The notes below the pieces were generated by a model. That model saw only the letters and a list, made by a program, of their open reading frames with translations, did not search any database and was not told the DNA's origin. Source: Streptomyces sp. NRRL F-2580 (GTDB lineage Bacteria > Actinomycetota > Actinomycetes > Streptomycetales > Streptomycetaceae). From it: a DNA stretch of 64,000 bases. Every line of letters begins with the position of its first letter. Within the stretch, counting starts at the first letter, position 1. The stretch spans positions 136,796 through 200,795 of the forward strand of contig NZ_JOIR01000007.1 of assembly GCF_000720115.1 (NCBI RefSeq), written 5' to 3'. This document shows, in pieces, positions 42,712 through 51,121 of the stretch. The translations under genes and the position numbers were made by a program.

Positions 42712-42940
42712 TCAGGGCCTCGGGTCGTCCTCCGCGCGCAGGGCCGCCGACCTGGCCCGGGCGCTGCACCGCGCGACCGAGGCGGGCGCGAAGGCGGTGC
42801 GGGAGCGCCGCGTACCGCAGGGGGGCGGGGTCAGGGCGGTGCCGGCGGAGTGGGACGCCGCGGAGCCGGGGGTGTTGCGCGGGGCCGCCGAACGGCTGCC
42901 GGGCTCGCTGGACGAGGTGTCGGAGGCCCTTCGTCCGTGA
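42712..42940 (+). pseudogene. Possible gene remnant after the DUF2786 gene
   Basis: A frame with typical Streptomyces third-position GC reads RRAADLARALHRATEAGAKA and ends PGSLDEVSEALRP before TGA at 42938-42940. There is no start codon near its beginning and it is in a different frame from the DUF2786 gene. It may be the tail of a lost gene. Weak evidence. Confidence 0.3.
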
Positions 42941-42972
42941 GGGCGGACCTGTCTGTGATCAACGGACCACCC

Positions 42973-42993
42973 CGCGTGCACGTGCATCTGCCC
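42973..42993 (+). promoter_or_regulatory. 21-bp box (TGCACGTGCA core) upstream of the DUF397 gene
   Basis: Contains the perfect palindrome TGCACGTGCA at 42977-42986 followed by TCTGCCC. All 21 bases recur, inverted, at 44051-44071 in front of the ATPase gene. It directly abuts the putative -35 element at 42994-42999, the position of an activator site, or of an operator. Confidence 0.75.
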
Positions 42994-43022
42994 GTGCAGG
43001 CGCCATTGAACACAGCTATGAT
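42994..43022 (+). promoter_or_regulatory. Putative promoter of the DUF397 gene
   Basis: GTGCAG (42994-42999), a 17-base spacer and TATGAT (43017-43022). The -10 is near consensus; the -35 is poor, which fits dependence on a factor at the adjoining box. Transcription would start about 43029, 31 bases before the start codon. Confidence 0.55.
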
Positions 43023-43059
43023 CCGGAGGAGTTGACATCTGCACTATCGGGGGCTTCCT

Positions 43060-43305
43060 GTGGACCACGCGTACAACGGGATGGCAGCTGCAGAACTCGC
43101 TTCCTTGTTTGAGCTGACGTGGCAGAAGAGCAGACACAGCAACTCGCAGGGTTCCTGCGTGGAGTTCGCGAAGCTGCCGGGAGGCGACGTCGCCATGCGC
43201 AACTCGCGCTTTCCGGACGGACCGGCGCTCGTCTACACGCCGGCCGAGATAGAGGCCCTGCTCCTGGGCGTCAAGGACGGCGAGTTCGATCACTTGATCG
43301 GCTGA
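43060..43305 (+). CDS. DUF397 (BldB-like) small protein
   Basis: 81 residues. The DUF397 core is evident: LTWQKSRHSNSQGSCVEFAKL, then VAMRNSRFPDGPALVYTPAEIEALLLGVKDGEFD. The family includes BldB, needed for development in Streptomyces, and small partners of WhiJ-type regulators. GTG 43060 follows ATCGGGGG; ATG 43081 is possible. It stands with an RsbW-like ATPase and an XRE/DUF5753 regulator, the usual trio. In such clusters the small protein is thought to counteract the regulator, but this copy is unstudied here. Confidence 0.9.
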   Translation: MDHAYNGMAAAELASLFELTWQKSRHSNSQGSCVEFAKLPGGDVAMRNSRFPDGPALVYTPAEIEALLLGVKDGEFDHLIG

Positions 43306-43329
43306 CGGAACGGCGCATTCATCAAGCCA

Positions 43330-43377
43330 TGCACGTGCACTGGCCGGGACCGATCGCAGTGATCGATCCCGGCCAGT
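43330..43377. terminator. Bidirectional hairpin with adjoining TGCACGTGCA palindrome
   Basis: TGCACGTGCA (43330-43339) is followed at once by a stem, ACTGGCCGGGA (43339-43349) with TCCCGGCCAGT (43367-43377), whose loop holds a further GATC/GATC pairing. It lies between the convergent DUF397 and ATPase genes, so it should terminate both. The palindrome is a third copy of the core of the promoter boxes. Confidence 0.75.
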
Positions 43378-43407
43378 TGTCCTGTGTCGGTGTCTTGTGC
43401 CGGCGTG

Positions 43408-43917
43408 TCAGTCGTGGAGCAGGAACAGCGCCCAGACCACCTTGCCGGTGAGCCGCCCCGCGAGCGGGTGCCAGCCCCAGCTGTCGCTGTACGAGTCCAC
43501 CAGGAACAGCCCGCGCCCGGACTCCAGGTCGAAGTTCTCCTCCGTGCGCTCCGGTGAGAAGGCCCCGCCGGGCCGGTCCTCGCTGGGGTCGCGCACCGCG
43601 CACACCAGCCGGGTGCTCCACCGCATCAGGTGCAGCCGTACCGGCGGCTCCGGCTCGGCGTCCGCGCCGCGCGCGTCCTCCGGCAGGGCATGGCGCAACG
43701 CGTTGGTGACGAGTTCGGAGACGACGAGGGCCACGTCGTCGAAGCGGCCGTCGAGGCCCCACTGGGAGAGCGTCGACCGGGTGAAAGTGCGCGCGCCCCG
43801 CACCGCGTCGAACCGTGCGGGCAGAGCGCAGGAGGCGGACCCGGAGACAGCCGTGGGGTCGACCGGGGGAAGCCCCTGCCGTAACGGCTCGAGCATGGTC
43901 GATCCATTCGTCCCCAT
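43408..43917 (-). CDS. RsbW-like anti-sigma/ATP-binding regulator
   Basis: 169-residue GHKL ATPase of the type abundant in Streptomyces. N-box VVSELVTNALRHA has the canonical T-N. VCAVRDPSEDRPG stands at the second motif and ESGRGLFLVDSYSDSWGW is the G-box. ATG 43917 is chosen, with GGGAG 8 bases upstream; longer readings have no such site. It could phosphorylate an STAS antagonist or bind a sigma factor, but no sigma or antagonist gene is adjacent. Its promoter carries the same 21-bp box as the DUF397 gene. Confidence 0.87.
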   Translation of the reverse strand: MGTNGSTMLEPLRQGLPPVDPTAVSGSASCALPARFDAVRGARTFTRSTLSQWGLDGRFDDVALVVSELVTNALRHALPEDARGADAEPEPPVRLHLMRWSTRLVCAVRDPSEDRPGGAFSPERTEENFDLESGRGLFLVDSYSDSWGWHPLAGRLTGKVVWALFLLHD

Positions 43918-44021
43918 GCGAGGCACTCCCGGGATTCGCGGACGAAGCGGCGGCTTTGTCCAAAGAGAACTGCGGGGTGGGTCCGGCGCCGGCGCGAAGA
44001 GCACGCAGGTGCGCGGGGACC

Positions 44022-44050
44022 ATCGTTCCGAATGCGCGCGCCCGATGCAA
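44022..44050 (-). promoter_or_regulatory. Putative promoter of the ATPase gene
   Basis: On the minus strand: TTGCAT (44050-44045), a 17-base spacer, and AACGAT (44027-44022). The 21-bp box ends exactly one base upstream of the -35, the same arrangement as in the DUF397 promoter. The leader to ATG 43917 would be about 100 bases. Confidence 0.5.
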
Positions 44051-44071
44051 GGGCAGATGCACGTGCACGCG
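44051..44071 (-). promoter_or_regulatory. 21-bp box (TGCACGTGCA core) upstream of the ATPase gene
   Basis: Exact inverted copy of 42973-42993. Relative to the direction of transcription the orientation and the distance to -35 are the same at both promoters. It lies in the 356-base divergent gap (43918-44273) between the ATPase and regulator genes, which holds no other clear feature. Confidence 0.75.
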
Positions 44072-44273
44072 CCGGACCTGTCCACTCCCGTGACGGTTCT
44101 TGCTCATTTCTTCCTACGCATACTTGCGGACTTCTTTTCCCGGAGGCGGGATTCCGTTACAGAACGAGTACGAGCCGATGCGTTTTGGTGGCAGACTGCG
44201 GGCCCTGGGGTACGGGGGCCCCGCGACGCGCGCACACCACGCGCACGCCAATGCGATGGGGAGGGCAGTACTA

Positions 44274-45134
44274 GTGACCGCAGAAGCAAGCGGTTCTGTG
44301 GTGCGCCGCATCCTCCTGGGCTCCCAGCTCAGGCGACTCCGAGAATCCCGCGGCATCACCCGTGAGGCGGCCGGCTACTCGATCCGCGCATCCGAATCGA
44401 AGATCAGCCGCTTGGAGTTGGGAAGGGTGAGCTTCAAGGCAAGGGACGTAGAGGACCTCCTGACGCTCTACGGGGTCACGGACACCGCGGAGCGCGAGTC
44501 CCTGCTGGCGTTGGTGCGCGAGGCCAACGCGACGGGCTGGTGGCACAGTTACGGCGACGTGCTGCCGGGCTGGTTCCAGACGTACATCGGCCTGGAGGGC
44601 GCCGCCTCGCTCATCCGGATCTACGAGGTCCAGTTCGTCCACGGCCTGCTGCAGACGGAGGCCTACGCCCACGCCGTCGTCAGTCGCGGCATGCCCGGTG
44701 CCACCGCGGCCGAGATCGACCGCCGCGTGGCCCTGCGCCTGGAGCGTCAGAAGGTCCTCGTCTCCGAGAACGCCCCGGTCTTCCACGCCGTCCTCGACGA
44801 GGCCGCGCTGCGCCGCCCGTACGGCGACCGCAACGTCATGCGCGGTCAGTTGGAGCACCTCATCGAGGTCTCCCAGCGGCCCAACGTGCAGCTCCAGGTG
44901 ATGCCCTTCTCCTTCGGCGGCCACGCGGGCGAGAGCGGAGCCTTCACCCTGCTGCGCTTCCCCGAGTCGGACCTCCAGGACATCGTCTATCTGGAACAGC
45001 TCACCAGCGCCCTCTACCTGGACAAAGACGAGGAAGTGGGCCAGTACGGGCGGGCGATGGAACGGCTCCAGGCCGACTGCCCCGATCCCGACCGGACCAG
45101 GGATCTTCTCCGTGGCCTGCTCCAACTGTCTTGA
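44274..45134 (+). CDS. XRE-family regulator with DUF5753 (WhiJ-like)
   Basis: 286 residues. The helix-turn-helix lies at about 12-70 (LGSQLRRLRESRGITREAAGYSIRASESKISRLELGR), followed by the DUF5753 domain with GWWHSYGDVLPGWFQTYIGLE, QFVHGLLQTEAYA and VYLEQLTSALYLDKDEEV. These are hallmarks of the WhiJ/Scr1-type regulators that pair with DUF397 proteins. GTG 44274 is set by GGGGAGGG eight bases upstream. It is the best candidate to bind the repeated TGCACGTGCA boxes. DUF5753 may sense a ligand or bind the DUF397 partner. Confidence 0.9.
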   Translation: MTAEASGSVVRRILLGSQLRRLRESRGITREAAGYSIRASESKISRLELGRVSFKARDVEDLLTLYGVTDTAERESLLALVREANATGWWHSYGDVLPGWFQTYIGLEGAASLIRIYEVQFVHGLLQTEAYAHAVVSRGMPGATAAEIDRRVALRLERQKVLVSENAPVFHAVLDEAALRRPYGDRNVMRGQLEHLIEVSQRPNVQLQVMPFSFGGHAGESGAFTLLRFPESDLQDIVYLEQLTSALYLDKDEEVGQYGRAMERLQADCPDPDRTRDLLRGLLQLS

Positions 45135-45223
45135 TTCGCACGTAGTATGACGTCTGATCAGTGCATGATGACCGATCGGTCTCCGGTGCAGCGCACGGGT
45201 GCGCGCTCGCAGTAAGGGATGGC

Positions 45224-46681
45224 ATGTCCATATTCAGCGACCTGGCTCACCAGTACATCGACGGCGAATGGCTGGCCGGCACCGGTTCGTGGGACATCAT
45301 CGACGTCAACCCGTACAACGGGGAGAAGCTCGCGGCCATCCCCGTGGCCACCGTCGAGCAGGTGGACCAGGCCTACCGCGGCGCCGAGCGCGCCCAGTCG
45401 GAGTGGGCGGCCACGAGCCCGTACATCAGACGCGCGGTCCTGGAGCGTGCCCTGCGGATCACCGAGGAGCGCGAGAAGGAGATCGTCGAGGCGATGATCG
45501 ACGAGCTCGGCGGGACCCGTCCCAAGGCCGAGTACGAGGTGTACCTCGCCAAGGAGTTCATCCGCGAGTCGGTCCAGCTGGCCGTCCGGCCCGAGGGCAG
45601 GATCCTCGCCTCGCCGGTCCAGGGCAAGGAGAACCGCGTCCAGCGGCTTCCCGTCGGCGTCGTCACCGTGATCAGCCCCTTCAACTTCCCCTTCCTGGTC
45701 ACCCTGAAGTCGATCGCCCCGGCCCTGGCGCTGGGCAACGCGGTCGTCATCAAGCCGAACCAGAACGCGCCGGTCGTGGGCGGCGGGCTCATAGCCAAGA
45801 TCTTCGAGGACGCGGGACTGCCGGCCGGCCTGCTGAACGTCCTGGTCACCGACATAGCCGAGATAGGCGACGCGCTCCTGACCCACCCCGTCCCCAAGGT
45901 CATCTCCTTCGCGGGCTCGGACCGGGTCGGCCGGCACGTCGGGGCGGTCGCCGCCCGCCACTTCAAGCGCACGGTCCTGGAACTCAGCGGCAACAGCGCG
46001 CTCGTCGTCCTCGACGACGCCGACCTCGACTACGCGGTGGACGCGGCCGTCTTCAGCCGCTTCGTCTACCAGGGCCAGGTCTGCATGGCCGCCAACCGCA
46101 TCCTCGTCGACGCCTCCGTCGCCGAGGAGTTCACGGAGAAGTTCGTCGCCCGCGTGCGCGGCCTGAAGACGGGCGACCCGCACGAGGCCGACACCCACAT
46201 CGGCCCGCTGATCAACTCCTTCCAGGCCGATGCCCTGACCGCACTCGTGGACCAGGCCGTGGAATCCGGGGCGCAGGCGCTCGTACGAGGATCTACGCGC
46301 GGCAACCTCGTCGAACCGACCGTGCTCGCCGGGCTCCCCGAGGACTCCCCGCTGCTGGGCCAGGAGATCTTCGGCCCCGTGGCCCTGCTGGTGGTCTTCG
46401 ACGGCGAGGACGAGGCCGTACGGCTGACCAACGCCACCCCGTACGGACTGAGCGGCGCCGTCCACACCCGGGACGTGGAGCGGGGCGTCCGCTTCGCGCA
46501 GCGCATCGAGACGGGCATGATGCACGTCAACGACTCCACGATCGGGGACGAACCGCTGGCCGCGTTCGGCGGTGAGAAAGCCTCCGGCCTGGGCAGACTC
46601 AACGGCGAGGCCACGGTCGAGGCCTTCACCACCCAAAAGTGGATCTCCGTGCAGCACGGACGGAGCCGCTTCCCGTTCTAG
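45224..46681 (+). CDS. Aldehyde dehydrogenase
   Basis: 485-residue NAD(P)-dependent ALDH-superfamily enzyme. It begins HQYIDGEWLAGTGSWDIIDVNPYNGE; the cofactor region is PFNFPFLVTLKSIAPALALGNAVVIKPN, the general base Glu is in LELSGN, and catalytic Cys287 is in YQGQVCMAANRI. It resembles benzaldehyde/vanillin-type dehydrogenases, but the substrate is not certain. ATG 45224 follows AAGGGAT. It is 41 bases from the PBP2 gene and in the same direction, yet a functional link is not obvious. Confidence 0.92.
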   Translation: MSIFSDLAHQYIDGEWLAGTGSWDIIDVNPYNGEKLAAIPVATVEQVDQAYRGAERAQSEWAATSPYIRRAVLERALRITEEREKEIVEAMIDELGGTRPKAEYEVYLAKEFIRESVQLAVRPEGRILASPVQGKENRVQRLPVGVVTVISPFNFPFLVTLKSIAPALALGNAVVIKPNQNAPVVGGGLIAKIFEDAGLPAGLLNVLVTDIAEIGDALLTHPVPKVISFAGSDRVGRHVGAVAARHFKRTVLELSGNSALVVLDDADLDYAVDAAVFSRFVYQGQVCMAANRILVDASVAEEFTEKFVARVRGLKTGDPHEADTHIGPLINSFQADALTALVDQAVESGAQALVRGSTRGNLVEPTVLAGLPEDSPLLGQEIFGPVALLVVFDGEDEAVRLTNATPYGLSGAVHTRDVERGVRFAQRIETGMMHVNDSTIGDEPLAAFGGEKASGLGRLNGEATVEAFTTQKWISVQHGRSRFPF

Positions 46682-46722
46682 ACTCAGCCGGGCGTACGGC
46701 ATGCGTCCGGGGGAGATCAGCG

Positions 46723-48810
46723 TTGAGCAACATACCGGAGACCGGCCGGACCCCTCGGGTCCAGAACCGGCTCGTCGTCATCCAGATCGTGGTCTTCTCG
46801 CTGCTGCTCACCCTGGGCGGCCGGCTCTGGTACCTCCAGATACGCAATGGCCAGGAGTACACGGACGAGGCGAAGAACAACCACGTCCAGCAGGTGGTCC
46901 AGCCCGCCGTGCGCGGCTCGATCCTCGACGCGCGCGGGGTCCCGCTCGCCGACAACGCGACCCACCTCGTGGTCTCCGCCAGCCGCACCGAGCTGCTGAC
47001 CATGAAGGACAAGGGCAAGTCCGTGCTCACCCGGCTCGCCGGGGTCCTCGGCGTGGACGCCCAGGAGGTCATCGACAAGGTCCGGCTCTGCGACGCCAAG
47101 ACGAAGCAGCCCTGCTGGAACGGATCGCCGTACCAGCCGATCCCGGTCAGCTACGAGGCGACCACCGAACAGGCCCTGCAGATCCGCGAGCACCCCGAGG
47201 ACTTCCCGGGCATCACGGCCGAGGCGACCGCCCTGCGCCGCTACGCGGCCCCGGACGAGGCCAACACCTCCCAGGTGCTCGGCTACCTCTCGCCGGTCAC
47301 CGACGAGGAGATCGCCAAGGCCAAGAAGTCGGACTCGCCGTACCTGCGCTCCGACCAGGTGGGCCGCTCCGGCCTGGAGCGCACGTACGACAAGGAGCTG
47401 CGCGGGAAGGCGGGCATCACCCGCTACGAGGTGGACAACCTCGGCCGGGTCATCGGGCAGGGCGAGACCGACCCGGCGCAGCCCGGCTCGAACATCGTGA
47501 CGTCGATCGACTCGCGGGTGCAGGCGGTGGCCGAGCGCGAGCTGAACAACGCGATGGTCGAAGCCCGCAAGACGTACGACAAGAACACCCGCAGGAACTA
47601 CGAGGCCGACTCGGGCGCCGTCGTGGTGATGGAGACCAAGACGGGCCGCATCGTCGCGATGGCCTCGAACCCGACCTACGACCCGAACGCCTGGGTGGGC
47701 GGGATCTCCGCCAAGGACTACGCCGGCCTCACCGACAAGGAGTCCAACTACCCGCTGCTGAACCGGGCCATCCAGGGCCAGGCGGCGCCGGGCTCCATCT
47801 TCAAGGTGGTCACCTCGACCGCCGCGGTCAACGCCGGGTACCCGTTCAACAACCGCTACCCCTGCCCCAGCTCCTACTCGGTCGGCAGCCAGACCTTCAC
47901 GAACTTCGAGTCGCAGGGCCACGGTGACATCACCATCGGCCGGGCCCTGGAGGTCTCCTGCGACACGGTCTACTACGCCCTCGCGGACCAGGAGTGGAAG
48001 AAGGACGGCGGCATCAAGCCGAAGAAGGACCCGAACGACTGGTTCCTCAAGACCGCGCACGAGTTCGGGCTGGGCAAGCGCACCGGTATCGACCTGCCGA
48101 ACGAGGTGCCGGGCCGGGTCCCCGACCGCAAGTGGAAGCAGGACTTCTTCGAGGCGAACAAGGACGCCTGGTGCCGGGACGGCAAGAAGAACGGCAGCTT
48201 CGCCGAGAAGATCGCCTACGAGAACTGCCGGCAGGGCAACCAGCTGCGCGAGGGCGACGCCATCAACTACTCGATCGGCCAGGGCGACACCCTCGTCACC
48301 CCGGTCCAGATGGCCTCCGTCTACGCGGCCATCGCCAACGGCGGCACCCTCCACCAGCCCAGCGTCGGCAAGGCGGTCGTCAGCGCCGACGGGAAGTCGG
48401 TCCAGGAGATCGCGCCGAAGGAGCAGGGCAAGCTGCCGATGGACCGCAAGACCCGCGACGACATCGACGAGGCCCTCGCGGGCGTGGCCACCAACGGCAG
48501 CGCCGCCTGGCGCTTCGGCGGCTGGCCGCAGAAGCAGATCCCGATGCACGCCAAGACGGGCACGGCCGAGGTCCAGGGCAAGCAGACCACCTCGTGGTTC
48601 GCCTCCTACACCGAGGACTACGCGATCGTGATGACGATCTCCCAGGGCGGCACCGGATCGGGTGCGTCCGGACCGGCGGTCCGCAGCATCTACGAGGCGA
48701 TGTACGGGCTGGACCCGACGGGCAAGCAGGACCTCACCAAGGCCCTGCTCCCGAAGCCGGCCGAGGCGCTGCCCGCGATTCGGCCGGACGGGGAGATTTC
48801 CCCGAACTGA
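46723..48810 (+). CDS. mrdA: Class B penicillin-binding protein 2
   Basis: 695-residue PBP. There is an N-terminal membrane anchor (LVVIQIVVFSLLLTLGGRLWYLQI), a dimerisation/pedestal domain with VRGSILDARGVPLADN and RSGLERTYDKELRG, then the transpeptidase domain: S358-I-F-K361, S-C-D in EVSCDTVYY, and K611-T-G in AKTGTAEV. It crosslinks peptidoglycan with an SEDS glycosyltransferase. The TTG start follows GGGGGAGA. No rodA or mre genes are adjacent, so it is probably a stand-alone paralogue of the mre-cluster PBP2 of Streptomyces. Confidence 0.9.
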   Translation: MSNIPETGRTPRVQNRLVVIQIVVFSLLLTLGGRLWYLQIRNGQEYTDEAKNNHVQQVVQPAVRGSILDARGVPLADNATHLVVSASRTELLTMKDKGKSVLTRLAGVLGVDAQEVIDKVRLCDAKTKQPCWNGSPYQPIPVSYEATTEQALQIREHPEDFPGITAEATALRRYAAPDEANTSQVLGYLSPVTDEEIAKAKKSDSPYLRSDQVGRSGLERTYDKELRGKAGITRYEVDNLGRVIGQGETDPAQPGSNIVTSIDSRVQAVAERELNNAMVEARKTYDKNTRRNYEADSGAVVVMETKTGRIVAMASNPTYDPNAWVGGISAKDYAGLTDKESNYPLLNRAIQGQAAPGSIFKVVTSTAAVNAGYPFNNRYPCPSSYSVGSQTFTNFESQGHGDITIGRALEVSCDTVYYALADQEWKKDGGIKPKKDPNDWFLKTAHEFGLGKRTGIDLPNEVPGRVPDRKWKQDFFEANKDAWCRDGKKNGSFAEKIAYENCRQGNQLREGDAINYSIGQGDTLVTPVQMASVYAAIANGGTLHQPSVGKAVVSADGKSVQEIAPKEQGKLPMDRKTRDDIDEALAGVATNGSAAWRFGGWPQKQIPMHAKTGTAEVQGKQTTSWFASYTEDYAIVMTISQGGTGSGASGPAVRSIYEAMYGLDPTGKQDLTKALLPKPAEALPAIRPDGEISPN

Positions 48811-48906
48811 GCGGGCATCTAGGACAGGGGCTGACCGCAAGGCTCCGTAGCGTGTGAGGTGTCGGGGGGAGGGCCCCCGGCACCCACACGAAGAGGCGGT
48901 CCGGTC

Positions 48907-49446
48907 ATGGCCCAGATTTCCACCGAGGTGCCCGGCGACGAGCGCGGCACGCTCCTCGCCTTCGTCGAGGCCCAGCGGGTCGCGCTGCGCGAGGCGGCGC
49001 AGGGACTGACGGAGGAGCAGGCGGCGAGCCGCCCCAGCGTCAGCGAGCTCTCCCTGTCGGGGCTGCTCAAGCACGCGGCGGAGTGCGAGCTGTCCTGGCT
49101 GCGGCTGGCCCAGCAGGCGCCCGGGGGCACCTCCCAGACGGAGTCCGGGGGAGAGCGGCAGCGCAGCGAGGAGAGCTGGGGCGACGCCTTCCGGCTGGTC
49201 GAGGGCGAGTCCGTGCCGGGCGTACTGGCCTTCTGGGACGGGGTGGTGAGGGAGACGGAGGCCTTCATCGCGGCCGTGCCCAGCCTCGACGACACCTTCC
49301 CGCTCCCGCCGGCGCCCTGGTTCCCCGAGAACGGCAAGGTCTCGATGCGCTGGATGCTCCTGCACCTGGTGGAGGAGTTCGCCCGGCACGCGGGCCACGC
49401 GGACATCATCCGGGAGTCCCTGGACGGCACCCGCGCCATGGGCTGA
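48907..49446 (+). CDS. DinB-family (DUF664) protein, putative mycothiol-dependent enzyme
   Basis: 179-residue four-helix protein. His residues positioned as a metal site occur in LLKHAAECELSW and FARHAGHADIIRE, the pattern of DinB/DUF664 proteins, several of which are mycothiol- or bacillithiol-dependent transferases. WMLLHLVEEFARHAGH is the most conserved part. ATG 48907 is chosen. It is followed after 24 bases by the PadR gene, with possible read-through. The substrate is unknown. Confidence 0.85.
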   Translation: MAQISTEVPGDERGTLLAFVEAQRVALREAAQGLTEEQAASRPSVSELSLSGLLKHAAECELSWLRLAQQAPGGTSQTESGGERQRSEESWGDAFRLVEGESVPGVLAFWDGVVRETEAFIAAVPSLDDTFPLPPAPWFPENGKVSMRWMLLHLVEEFARHAGHADIIRESLDGTRAMG

Positions 49447-49470
49447 GGGTCCGGCCACTAGCCTGGCCGC

Positions 49471-50085
49471 ATGTCAGCGATCAGGCTTCTCGTCCTCGGC
49501 GCGGTCCGCCAGCACGGGCGGGCGCACGGGTACCAGGTGCGCAACGACCTGGAGTACTGGGGCGCCCACGAGTGGTCCAACACCAAGCCCGGCTCGATCT
49601 ACCACGCGCTCAAGCAGATGGCGAAGCAGGGCGTCCTGCACGCCCACGAGGTGGCGCCGAGCGCGGCGGGCGGTCCGCCGCGCACGGAGTACGAGGTGAC
49701 GGACGCGGGTCGCGAGGAGTACTTCAAGCTGCTCCGAGAGGCCCTGGCGGCGTTCGACCAGAAGACGGACCTCCTCTCTGCGGCGATCGGCTTCATGGTC
49801 GACCTGCCCCGGGCGGAAGTCCTGGCCCTGCTGGGGGAGCGGCTGGAGAAGCTGGCGGCCTGGCGGACGTCGGTGACGGACTACTACACGCCCGAGGAGG
49901 GCCCCCAGGCGCTGGGGCACATCGGCGAGATCATGCACCGCTGGGTCCATTCCGCGGACGCCGAGGCGGAGTGGACCCGTGGGCTGATCGCCCGGATCGA
50001 GGCGGGCGCGTACTCCTTCGCGGGTGAGGGCGGCGACCCGTTCGTGGGGGTCCTGGCGGACGGCCAGGAGAACCCCTACGCCTGA
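49471..50085 (+). CDS. PadR-family transcriptional regulator
   Basis: 204 residues. The winged-helix N-terminal domain (about 1-85) includes LLVLGAVRQHGRAHGYQVRNDL and the wing region GGPPRTEYEVTDAGREEYFKLL. The C-terminal helical dimerisation part is ALLGERLEKLAAWRTSVTDYYT. It is probably a repressor of the ABC exporter pair directly downstream: two 18-bp near-identical sites lie in the gap behind its stop. PadR proteins controlling DrrAB-type exporters usually respond to the exported drug. Confidence 0.92.
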   Translation: MSAIRLLVLGAVRQHGRAHGYQVRNDLEYWGAHEWSNTKPGSIYHALKQMAKQGVLHAHEVAPSAAGGPPRTEYEVTDAGREEYFKLLREALAAFDQKTDLLSAAIGFMVDLPRAEVLALLGERLEKLAAWRTSVTDYYTPEEGPQALGHIGEIMHRWVHSADAEAEWTRGLIARIEAGAYSFAGEGGDPFVGVLADGQENPYA

Positions 50086-50091
50086 CCGCCT

Positions 50092-50109
50092 CTAATCAAG
50101 TTTGACTAG
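50092..50109 (+). promoter_or_regulatory. Operator-like repeat, copy 1
   Basis: CTAATCAAGTTTGACTAG, matching the copy at 50142-50159 in 15 of 18 positions; it contains the imperfect palindrome TCAAGTTTGA. It is a likely PadR-type site upstream of the exporter promoter. Confidence 0.6.
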
Positions 50110-50128
50110 CTCGGTTCCGGGCAGTACC

Positions 50129-50159
50129 TTGACGCAGCTTGCTACTCAAATTTGACTAA
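50129..50159 (+). promoter_or_regulatory. Exporter promoter overlapped by operator copy 2
   Basis: TTGACG (50129-50134), 17 bases, TTGACT (50152-50157). The second repeat, CTACTCAAATTTGACTAA at 50142-50159, covers the -10. Copies are 50 bases apart, about five helical turns, which would allow two dimers on one face or looping. Confidence 0.55.
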
Positions 50160-50185
50160 TGAGCGCGTGAGGAGTTGGAAGCGCG

Positions 50186-51121
50186 TTGGCGATCTTCGTC
50201 GAAGGTGTCCACAAGCGGTACGGCGACAAGTCGGCCCTGTCCGGGCTGGACCTGGAGGTGACACGCGGCACGGTGCACGCCGTGCTGGGCCCCAACGGGG
50301 CCGGGAAGACCACGGCGGTCCGCATCATGACCACCCTGCTCCGGCACGACGAGGGCGTGGTCCGGGTGGCGGGCCACGACGTACGGAAGGACCCGGCGGC
50401 CGTCCGCGCCCGGATCGGGCTGCTCGGCCAGCACGCGGCGCTCGACGAGGAACTGTCCGGGCGGCAGAACCTGGAGCTGTTCGGCCGCCTCCACCACCTG
50501 GGCGCGCGCCGGGCCGGGCTGCGGGCCGACGCGCTGCTGGACCGCTTCGGCCTCGCGGACACCGGCCGCAAGCCCGTGAAGCAGTACAGCGGCGGCATGC
50601 GGCGCCGGCTCGACCTCGCGGCGTCCCTGATCACCGAGCCCGAGGTGCTCTTCCTCGACGAGCCGACCACCGGGCTCGACCCGCGCGGCCGCGCGGAGGT
50701 GTGGAGCGCGGTCCGTTCACTGGTGGGCGGCGGCACGACCGTCCTGCTGACCACGCAGTACCTGGAGGAGGCCGACCAGCTGGCCGACCGCATCGCGCTG
50801 ATCGACGCCGGGCGGGTGGCGGCCGAGGGCACGGCCGACGAGCTGAAGTCCCGCGTCGGGCCGGACCGGATCGTCGTCGTCCTGCGGGACGCGGCGCGGC
50901 TCGCGCAGGCGGCGGCGCTGCTGCCGGACCCGACCGTGGACCCGGACTCCCTCACCCTGGGCTTTCCGGTGGAGGACCGCATGGCGGGCCTCGCCCTGAC
51001 CCTGCGCGCACTGGAGGGGGCGGGCATCGAGGCGGCGGACCTCTCGGTCCGGCGCCCCACGCTCGACGAGGTCTTCCTGCACCTGACGGACCGTACGAAC
51101 ACCACGGAGGTGGCCGCATGA
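50186..51121 (+). CDS. ABC transporter ATP-binding protein, DrrA type
   Basis: 311 residues. Walker A is GPNGAGKT, the Q-loop is [10 protein letters not shown], the signature is [12 protein letters not shown], Walker B is [16 protein letters not shown], and the His switch is in [11 protein letters not shown]. The C-terminal extension is typical of daunorubicin-resistance DrrA proteins. TTG 50186 is chosen, with GAGGAG upstream. It energises the permease encoded immediately after; the two genes overlap by four bases. The exported compound is probably hydrophobic. Confidence 0.93.
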   Translation: MAIFVEGVHKRYGDKSALSGLDLEVTRGTVHAVLGPNGAGKTTAVRIMTTLLRHDEGVVRVAGHDVRKDPAAVRARIGLLGQHAALDEELSGRQNLELFGRLHHLGARRAGLRADALLDRFGLADTGRKPVKQYSGGMRRRLDLAASLITEPEVLFLDEPTTGLDPRGRAEVWSAVRSLVGGGTTVLLTTQYLEEADQLADRIALIDAGRVAAEGTADELKSRVGPDRIVVVLRDAARLAQAAALLPDPTVDPDSLTLGFPVEDRMAGLALTLRALEGAGIEAADLSVRRPTLDEVFLHLTDRTNTTEVAA

